9,129 bases of DNA from JADIYM01 sp964641945 (GTDB lineage Bacteria > Acidobacteriota > Blastocatellia > UBA7656 > JADIYM01). The stretch lies in the NCBI GenBank assembly GCA_964641945.1, contig CAZXLQ010000218.1, positions 1 to 9,129 of the forward strand. The letters are read 5' to 3'. The notes beneath the pieces were generated by a model. It did no database searches. It saw nothing but the letters and a program-made list of their open reading frames with translations, and was not told the DNA's origin. Shown here piece after piece: positions 5,179 through 9,129 of the stretch (position 1 is its first letter; every line of letters begins with the position of its first letter). Made by a program: the position numbers and the translations under genes.

Positions 5179-8049
5179 CTACCGGCCGTCGAAGTTGCCG
5201 ATCACCGGCAGGTCGGAGATCGATCCGTGGCCGACGGTGACGTCGGCAGCACCACCCGAGTTCGAGTTGCGCAGCGCAAAGGTCGTCCCGGTGCCGACGA
5301 TGTTGCGCACCATCAGGCCGATGGTGTCCACACCGTTGCCATCCCAGTCGCCCGCCACCGGCTTGAAGAACCCGCCGCCGCTCGCGACGTTGAAGACGAA
5401 CTGCAGGTCGGCGCCGCCGTTCGAGTTCGAGTTGCGCAACTGGAATGTCTTCGTCCCGGGAATGAACAGGCCGATGGTGTCGATGCCGTCGCCGTTCCAG
5501 TCGCCGACGATCGGAATCGCGCCCTGTCCTGCAGTTCCGAAGTTGAACGCGATGTCGGCTCCGCCCTTCGTGAACGAGTTCTTGAGGAAGAACGCCATTC
5601 CAGCCGGATCGAACACGCCGATGGTGTCGATGCCGTCTCCGTCCCAGTCGCCAGCGAGGGGAACCTGGTTGCCGGCTCCGAAAATCACCGAGATGTCTGC
5701 GCCGCCCGTGTCGTTCGTGTTCCTGAGCTGGAACTGGCCGAGCGCGTTGTTGTAGCCGCCGATCGTGTCGATGCCGTCACCGTTCCAGTCGCCTGCGATT
5801 GGCTGATCGGGCGTTGCCGTCAGCGTGGCGGTAATGGAGGGCGTCGCGACGATGTTCGCGTTCTTGAGCGTGAAGAGGTCCGTGCTCGCTCGATAGATGC
5901 CGACCGTGTCGTCGTTCGTGCGATCGATTCGAGCGACGATGCCGTCATTGGGCGAGCCGCCGAAGTTCGGCTGCGCCGCCCCGACCGTGATCGGCTGCGA
6001 GACGACCGACGTCGTCCCGACGACGAGCACGTCGAGGCCGGCGTCGACGCCGATTCCTTCTCCATTTCCGCCGACGCCAGTCGACGTCGACTGCAGCACG
6101 GTGTTCGCCTGGCTGAACTCGACGTACGACATGCCGGTCGTGCTTCCGAACCCGAGGGCGTTGATCTGCGGGAACGCGTTGTTGCTGAATCCACCCGCGT
6201 ACGCGTTGCCGAGCCGATCGAACGTCACGTCCTTCGCGCTGTCGTTGCCGGGCCCGCCCCAGTAAGTAGAGAAGAGACGCGACGTGCCCGCGTCGTTGAG
6301 CTTCGTGATGAACATGTCTTCGGGACCGTTCTTGGCGGCCTGCACGGGAGACGTCGTCGGGAAGTTCGTCGACGTCGTGTGGCCGACGATCGTGGGACGA
6401 GTCGGGTTGAGCGGATCGAGCGCGATGCCGAACGCCTCGTCGATCGCCGAGCCACCGAGGAACGTCGAGTAGAAGACGGTCGTGCCGTCGGCGTTGAACT
6501 TGGTCACGAAGGCGTCCGTAGTTCCGCCGCCATATACGTTCTGCATCGCGCTCTGGCGCGGGAAGTCCGGCGATTCGGTGTATCCGCAGACATAGGCGCG
6601 TTCATTGGCATCGACTGCGATGTCCTCCACGCCTTCGCCTTCTTCGCCTCCTAGAAAAGTCGAATAGACTAGCGACGTGTTTCCGGACTCGTCCGGATCG
6701 AACTTGCAGACGAACGCGTCGGAGCGGCCGCCGCCGTATCGCTTCTGGAAAGGATCCAGCGATGAAGGGCTCTTCGTCGGAAAATCGGCGTCGAGGAATC
6801 CGGTCTCGAGCGTCTCACCGGCGAGGAAGGCATTCCCATTGACGTCGACCGCGACCGCATTGCCGATGTCGTTGTTGCCACCGCCGATAACCGTCGAGTA
6901 GAGAATCGTCGAGCCCGTCGAGTTGAGGACGGTCAGGAACGCATCGAGGCCGTTCGGATTGTCGTCGTACGCGTTCACGGTAGGAAACGAGTTGGACGAG
7001 GTCGATCCGGCGATGTAGATCTTGCCGCTGCCGAGCGCTACGGCGTTCGCGTTGTCGGTGTCTGCGCCGCCGAGATAGGTCGAGAAAACGAAGTTGAACC
7101 CGCCCGCGCCGATCTTCGTGACGAATGCGTCCATTCCGGACTCGTTGCCGCCGAGGCCGCCGACGACCGGGAAGTTTGTCGACAACGTGCTTCCGACCAC
7201 GAACAGGCTTCCATTCGAGTCGATCTTGGCGTCCTCTATGCGATCGTCGCCATTGCCGCCCAGGAACGTGCAGTAATCGATGACGGGGTCGATGACGAGC
7301 TCACGCGTTGCGTCGTAGGAACCGACGTCGAAGCGGACCGTCTCACCGTCGAGTGTGAAGGCGCCATCGACGGGCTGTCGCTGCCCGGCTTCGACCTGGT
7401 AGAGCACCGGCGCGTTCAGGACGATCTCGCCGGCAACAGTTGCCAGCCGCAGGTTGCCGGCCGTGTCGATCGTCTTCGAAATTTCACCGTCGAAGGTCAT
7501 CGCGATCGCCGACGGATCCGCCCCGGGCGCGACGATGAAATCGTACTCCGGCGCATTGCGCGTCCCGTGAAAGACCGCGTCCACGCCTTCCGCCACGCTC
7601 TCGTAACGGATCCGGCCATACGAGGGGACGTCCGTCCTCCAATCGTCGCGGCTGCCGCGCAGGTAGTTCGAAGCTCCCACGGGCTCGCCCTCCGAGATAA
7701 CCTTCGTCCCGGCGGTCGCGCCGAACGACATCGCGACCGACGCCGTCAGGTCGCCGTCAGTCACCGAATAGACTGCGGCCGTCCGCGTAAGCGCGATCCG
7801 CACGTTCTTGCTGCGGCCGACGTAGAGCGCCGCGGGATCTGCCTGGCCCCGATTCTCCTCGTATGCCATCGGGAGCGCGCCGTGGCGGGCGCCCGCCTCG
7901 TTCAGGTCCGTGGAGACGGCTTCCGTTCTGACGACCTGCGATGGCGCCGAACCGCGAACGGCTGCCGAGACCGGAAAAAGCGGGATTGCCACAAGTGCGG
8001 TCGCGGCGACCGCCAGAAGCCGATTCGAGATTGCGTAGAGTGCGTTCAT
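5179..8049 (-). CDS. Large secreted SBBP-repeat (beta-propeller) protein with C-terminal GDWDGDGIDTIG repeat domain
   Basis: A 956-residue exported protein. Residues 1-30 are a signal peptide (hydrophobic 11-28, cleavage near VSAA). Residues about 55-256 match the domain usually placed before SBBP repeats, starting MAYEENRGQADPAALYVGRS and including NYLRG and YDFIVAPGADPSAI. Residues about 257-712 hold seven SBBP-type repeats of 60-78 residues. Each opens like FSTYLGG, continues with an AVDxxGNAYVAG-like core and ends like DAFVTKFN; the cores are at about 307, 369, 444, 512, 578, 641 and 702, the last two degenerate. Seven units suggest one seven-bladed propeller. Residues 714-956 hold a second repeat type (described separately). 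No LPXTG, PEP-CTERM or T9SS-type tail is seen, and the protein ends at the repeat. The start is supported by GAGG eight to nine bases before the ATG. The role is unknown; extracellular binding or adhesion is plausible for the family. It is preceded by an unusual control region. Confidence 0.93.
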   Translation of the reverse strand: MNALYAISNRLLAVAATALVAIPLFPVSAAVRGSAPSQVVRTEAVSTDLNEAGARHGALPMAYEENRGQADPAALYVGRSKNVRIALTRTAAVYSVTDGDLTASVAMSFGATAGTKVISEGEPVGASNYLRGSRDDWRTDVPSYGRIRYESVAEGVDAVFHGTRNAPEYDFIVAPGADPSAIAMTFDGEISKTIDTAGNLRLATVAGEIVLNAPVLYQVEAGQRQPVDGAFTLDGETVRFDVGSYDATRELVIDPVIDYCTFLGGNGDDRIEDAKIDSNGSLFVVGSTLSTNFPVVGGLGGNESGMDAFVTKIGAGGFNFVFSTYLGGADTDNANAVALGSGKIYIAGSTSSNSFPTVNAYDDNPNGLDAFLTVLNSTGSTILYSTVIGGGNNDIGNAVAVDVNGNAFLAGETLETGFLDADFPTKSPSSLDPFQKRYGGGRSDAFVCKFDPDESGNTSLVYSTFLGGEEGEGVEDIAVDANERAYVCGYTESPDFPRQSAMQNVYGGGTTDAFVTKFNADGTTVFYSTFLGGSAIDEAFGIALDPLNPTRPTIVGHTTSTNFPTTSPVQAAKNGPEDMFITKLNDAGTSRLFSTYWGGPGNDSAKDVTFDRLGNAYAGGFSNNAFPQINALGFGSTTGMSYVEFSQANTVLQSTSTGVGGNGEGIGVDAGLDVLVVGTTSVVSQPITVGAAQPNFGGSPNDGIVARIDRTNDDTVGIYRASTDLFTLKNANIVATPSITATLTATPDQPIAGDWNGDGIDTIGGYNNALGQFQLRNTNDTGGADISVIFGAGNQVPLAGDWDGDGIDTIGVFDPAGMAFFLKNSFTKGGADIAFNFGTAGQGAIPIVGDWNGDGIDTIGLFIPGTKTFQLRNSNSNGGADLQFVFNVASGGGFFKPVAGDWDGNGVDTIGLMVRNIVGTGTTFALRNSNSGGAADVTVGHGSISDLPVIGNFDGR
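5182..5910 (-). repeat. In-gene tandem repeats encoding GDW(N/D)GDGIDTIG units
   Basis: The C-terminal 243 residues of the SBBP protein contain GDWNGDGID at 753, GDWDGDGID at 800, GDWNGDGID at 849 and GDWDGNGVD at 900, spaced 47, 49 and 51 residues. Each is followed by TIG, a hydrophobic strand, an F.LRNSN-like strand and a GGAD..F.F strand. The region opens with a half unit (DTVGIY at 714) and closes with the complementary half (PVIGNFDGR at 948-956). The Asp-rich loop resembles calcium-binding FG-GAP/VCBS-type loops. The DNA cores near 5480, 5620 and 5770 are very similar, for example GTGTCGATGCCGTC in each, so some repeat expansion is fairly recent or DNA-level homogenised. Confidence 0.85.
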
Positions 8050-8110
8050 CGGGGGTTACCTCGCGTCTGGATTCGAAGCAACGTCGTGCTTCGGTAAGAC
8101 AAGTAACCCC
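8050..8110 (-). promoter_or_regulatory. Structured 5' leader of the SBBP gene that can pair with its ribosome binding site
   Basis: On the minus strand the leader contains GGGGTTAC (8110-8103), which is exactly complementary to GTAACCCC (8059-8052). One wobble and one more A-U pair extend the stem to about ten pairs. The second arm overlaps the Shine-Dalgarno GAGG (8062-8059) and ends two bases before the ATG at 8049. Between the arms sits a separate perfect 7-bp hairpin, arms 8074-8080 and 8087-8093, with a 6-base loop. If transcribed, the fold would hide the ribosome binding site. I do not recognise it as a known riboswitch class. Confidence 0.45.
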
Positions 8111-8120
8111 GGGGGCTCCG

Positions 8121-8127
8121 CTATATC
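8121..8127 (-). promoter_or_regulatory. AT-rich possible -10 element upstream of the SBBP gene
   Basis: The minus strand reads GATATAG here, the only strongly AT-rich hexamer stretch in this part of the intergenic region. A weak TTGAAC (8152-8147) lies 19-21 bases upstream, slightly far for a standard sigma-70 -35. If used, transcription would begin near 8113-8115, just before the first arm of the leader stem. A poor -35 combined with the adjacent direct-repeat array would fit an activator-dependent promoter. Confidence 0.28.
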
Positions 8128-8128
8128 T

Positions 8129-8172
8129 TTAAGCTGGCCTAAAGAAGTTCAAAGGTAGTTCTAAAGGCGGCC
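8129..8172. repeat. Four contiguous 11-bp direct repeats, likely regulator binding array
   Basis: Plus-strand units are TTAAGCTGGCC (8129-8139), TAAAGAAGTTC (8140-8150), AAAGGTAGTTC (8151-8161) and TAAAGGCGGCC (8162-8172). Four columns are invariant (A3, G5, G8, C11) and the consensus is WWARGNNGKYC. The period of about one helical turn places every unit on the same DNA face, immediately upstream of the possible -10 of the SBBP gene. Tandem 11-bp sites are known for OmpR/PhoB-type response regulators; assignment to that family here is inference. Confidence 0.5.
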
Positions 8173-8203
8173 GAGTCGAAGTTTCGGGCGGTTCAAGCGA
8201 CTC
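8173..8203 (-). terminator. Stem-loop after the four-helix membrane protein gene, weak terminator candidate
   Basis: GAGTCG (8173-8178) and CGACTC (8198-8203) form perfect 6-bp arms around 19 bases. It lies 17-47 bases downstream of the 8220 stop on the minus strand. There is no T-tract right after the stem, so it is at best a weak or Rho-assisted end. It directly abuts the 11-bp repeat array. Confidence 0.25.
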
Positions 8204-8219
8204 TGAAAGCGTTCATACA

Positions 8220-8666
8220 TCAGGACTTGGCGCTCGCAAACATTCGCGGCGCGCCGGCGAGCAGGCCGACGGCAAGCACGACGAGCAGGATGAGCGCCGT
8301 GCTGGCGCCCGGGCGAACACCCATCAGCGGCACTCGCAACATCGAGAGTACCTGTGTGCCGCCGAACGCGACGAGCAGCGCCCACCAGGCCCAGCGCTCT
8401 CCGCGGCGATAGGGCCCGAGCACGATGAAGGCCAGGAACAACCCGCAACCGAACGCCCAGGCGGAGGCGGTCAGCCGCCGTCCGCGGATGGCGTCCGCTG
8501 CCTCATGACTTGCGGACTCGACCTGCTCGACCGTGTAGTTTCCGGTGAGCGCATCGGGGGCGCGGCGCAGCGCCAGCGACGCGGAAAAAAGTGAAAACGC
8601 GGTAAGTGCGGCGGCGAGCAGAAGCAGGACGACCCAACTCGTCGTGAAAATCGACGGGTGATTCAT
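8220..8666 (-). CDS. Small integral membrane protein with four predicted helices, unknown function
   Basis: A 148-residue protein I do not recognise. Predicted membrane segments are at residues about 11-33 (WVVLLLLAAALTAFSLF), 67-84, 92-110 and 120-138. A soluble loop of about 33 residues lies between helices 1 and 2 (RRAPDALTGNYTVEQVESASHEAADAIRGRR) and is charged, with no recognised motif. A short basic loop, YRRGER, separates helices 2 and 3, which by the positive-inside rule suggests a cytoplasmic side. The start is well supported: AAGGAG lies nine bases before the ATG, and the upstream gene ends 111 bases before it on the same strand with the second dispersed repeat between them. The next gene downstream starts 170 bases away and has its own control region, so this is probably the end of its operon. 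Confidence 0.8.
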   Translation of the reverse strand: MNHPSIFTTSWVVLLLLAAALTAFSLFSASLALRRAPDALTGNYTVEQVESASHEAADAIRGRRLTASAWAFGCGLFLAFIVLGPYRRGERWAWWALLVAFGGTQVLSMLRVPLMGVRPGASTALILLVVLAVGLLAGAPRMFASAKS

Positions 8667-8735
8667 GGCGTGTGTCTCCTTGGTGGACGGATTCCGACTC
8701 TACGTTCACTCCGCCCACAGGTTTCGCAGGGAGAG

Positions 8736-8778
8736 GAGAGTGGACAGGATTGACTGGATTTGAATCCTGTCCACTCTC
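8736..8778. repeat. Dispersed palindromic repeat, copy 2 (compact hairpin)
   Basis: GAGAGTGGACAGGATT (8736-8751) and AATCCTGTCCACTCTC (8763-8778) are perfect 16-bp complements around an 11-base loop, a very stable hairpin. The outermost base coincides with the last base of the TAG stop codon of the gene at 8778-9129. The plus-strand sequence GAGAGTGGACAGGATT is identical to the left arm at 5061, and the loop begins GACTGG where copy 1 has ACTGG. It may act as an mRNA 3'-end stabiliser or terminator for the upstream gene, though no T-tract follows. Confidence 0.92.
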
Positions 8779-9129
8779 TAATGCCCCTCGCCGGGTTCCG
8801 TGATCCACTCGGCAGAGAGCGTGATGGCGCCCATCGCGGCGTATCCGATGACCCACGGCCAGGCGGGCGCCAGGACGAGCGCGGTGTCGGCCGGCGTCCA
8901 CTGGAACGAGTGCATGAGTCCCGTCGCCGACACCGCTGCCGCGATGAAGAACCAGACAGCCGCGACACGGAACTTCCGCTCGATGATGTTAACCGTTGCC
9001 GCCGAGACGATCATCGCGGTGAAAATGAACCCCTGCTCGAGGGCAAATGCGCCATCGATCCAGGTGTCCGACACGCGGAACGCCGCCACGAGGTCGGGCG
9101 AAAACGGCGTGCCTCCGGGCAATCCGAGC
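8778..9129 (-). CDS. C-terminal part of an integral membrane protein, possibly NCS2/AGZA-type permease (runs off the right edge)
   Basis: The frame stays open to the window edge and includes LGLPGGTPFSP before the first TTG that could be taken as a start, so this is the 3' end of a longer gene, not a 114-residue protein. About 116 residues are visible. Three predicted membrane helices cover GFIFTAMIVSAATVNIIE, VAAVWFFIAAAVSATGLMHSF and APAWPWVIGYAAMGAITLSAEW. The pattern, a helix ending in IIERKF followed by a helix ending in GLMHSF, reminds me of the C terminus of putative xanthine/uracil permease-like proteins (NCS2/AGZA), which move purines across the inner membrane. I recall this from memory and cannot confirm it. 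The gene ends in a TAG that abuts the palindromic repeat. It is co-directional with the genes that follow. Confidence 0.7.
   Translation of the reverse strand, partial: LGLPGGTPFSPDLVAAFRVSDTWIDGAFALEQGFIFTAMIVSAATVNIIERKFRVAAVWFFIAAAVSATGLMHSFQWTPADTALVLAPAWPWVIGYAAMGAITLSAEWITEPGEGH

Noticed and set aside
5179..5910. CRISPR array or non-coding tandem repeats
   Set aside because: The repeats are in frame, about 141-153 bases apart, and encode conserved protein motifs. They have none of the short repeat/unique spacer layout.
5227..6654. Plus-strand open frame of 475 codons antisense to the SBBP gene
   Set aside because: It has low-complexity Arg/Val/Asp composition and mirrors the repeats of the real gene. 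There is no recognisable domain or ribosome binding site.
8050..8172. Possible cyclic-di-GMP (GEMM) or other known riboswitch in the SBBP leader
   Set aside because: GGGGTTAC and the GC-rich stem looked suggestive, but the conserved GEMM core around the GAAA tetraloop and receptor is not present. It is reported only as a structured leader.
8778..9122. Complete 114-residue protein starting at a TTG
   Set aside because: The frame is open to the window edge and upstream residues LGLPGG continue the membrane-protein sequence. It is the 3' part of a longer gene.

Overview
The window is GC-rich bacterial chromosomal DNA. It contains six genes with clear coding support, four complete and two cut by an assembly gap, plus a seventh that runs off the right edge. 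The gene mix suggests a soil- or sediment-type member of Acidobacteriota or a neighbouring phylum: a large exported SBBP-repeat protein, an exported S41 peptidase without a PDZ domain, an exported metallo-beta-lactamase-fold hydrolase, and dispersed CAGGATTTA-type intergenic repeats. This placement is inference; no rRNA or other phylogenetic marker is present. A run of exactly 100 Ns at 3936-4035 is probably a conventional scaffold gap of unknown true size.

Layout. At the left, on the minus strand, a TetR-family regulator (1459-2169) overlaps by ATGA an exported S41 peptidase with a C-terminal AMPK/CBM48-like domain (89-1462); the two look like one translationally coupled unit. Divergent from them on the plus strand is prfC, encoding release factor 3 (2359-3935), almost complete when it meets the gap. 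Beyond the gap everything is on the minus strand. Reading in the direction of transcription (right to left) the order is: the C-terminal end of a membrane protein, possibly an NCS2/AGZA-type permease (8778-9129); a four-helix membrane protein (8220-8666); a 956-residue secreted protein with a predicted seven-bladed SBBP propeller followed by a second repeat domain (5179-8049); and an MBL-fold hydrolase truncated by the gap (4036-5132).

Non-coding signals. A palindromic element with arms GAGAGTGGACAGGAT occurs twice (5061-5171 and 8736-8778), each time just after a TAG stop codon and before the next co-directional gene. The first copy extends into the start region of the MBL gene and appears to supply part of its signal peptide. 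Upstream of the SBBP gene there are four contiguous 11-bp direct repeats (8129-8172), an AT-rich possible -10, and a leader that can fold so that its 5' end pairs with the ribosome binding site.

No mobile element, CRISPR array, tRNA or rRNA was seen. The window looks mostly like ordinary chromosome. The most unusual items are the control region of the SBBP gene, the repeat that overlaps coding sequence, and the S41-CBM48 fusion. I did not find a convincing new defence or biosynthetic system.
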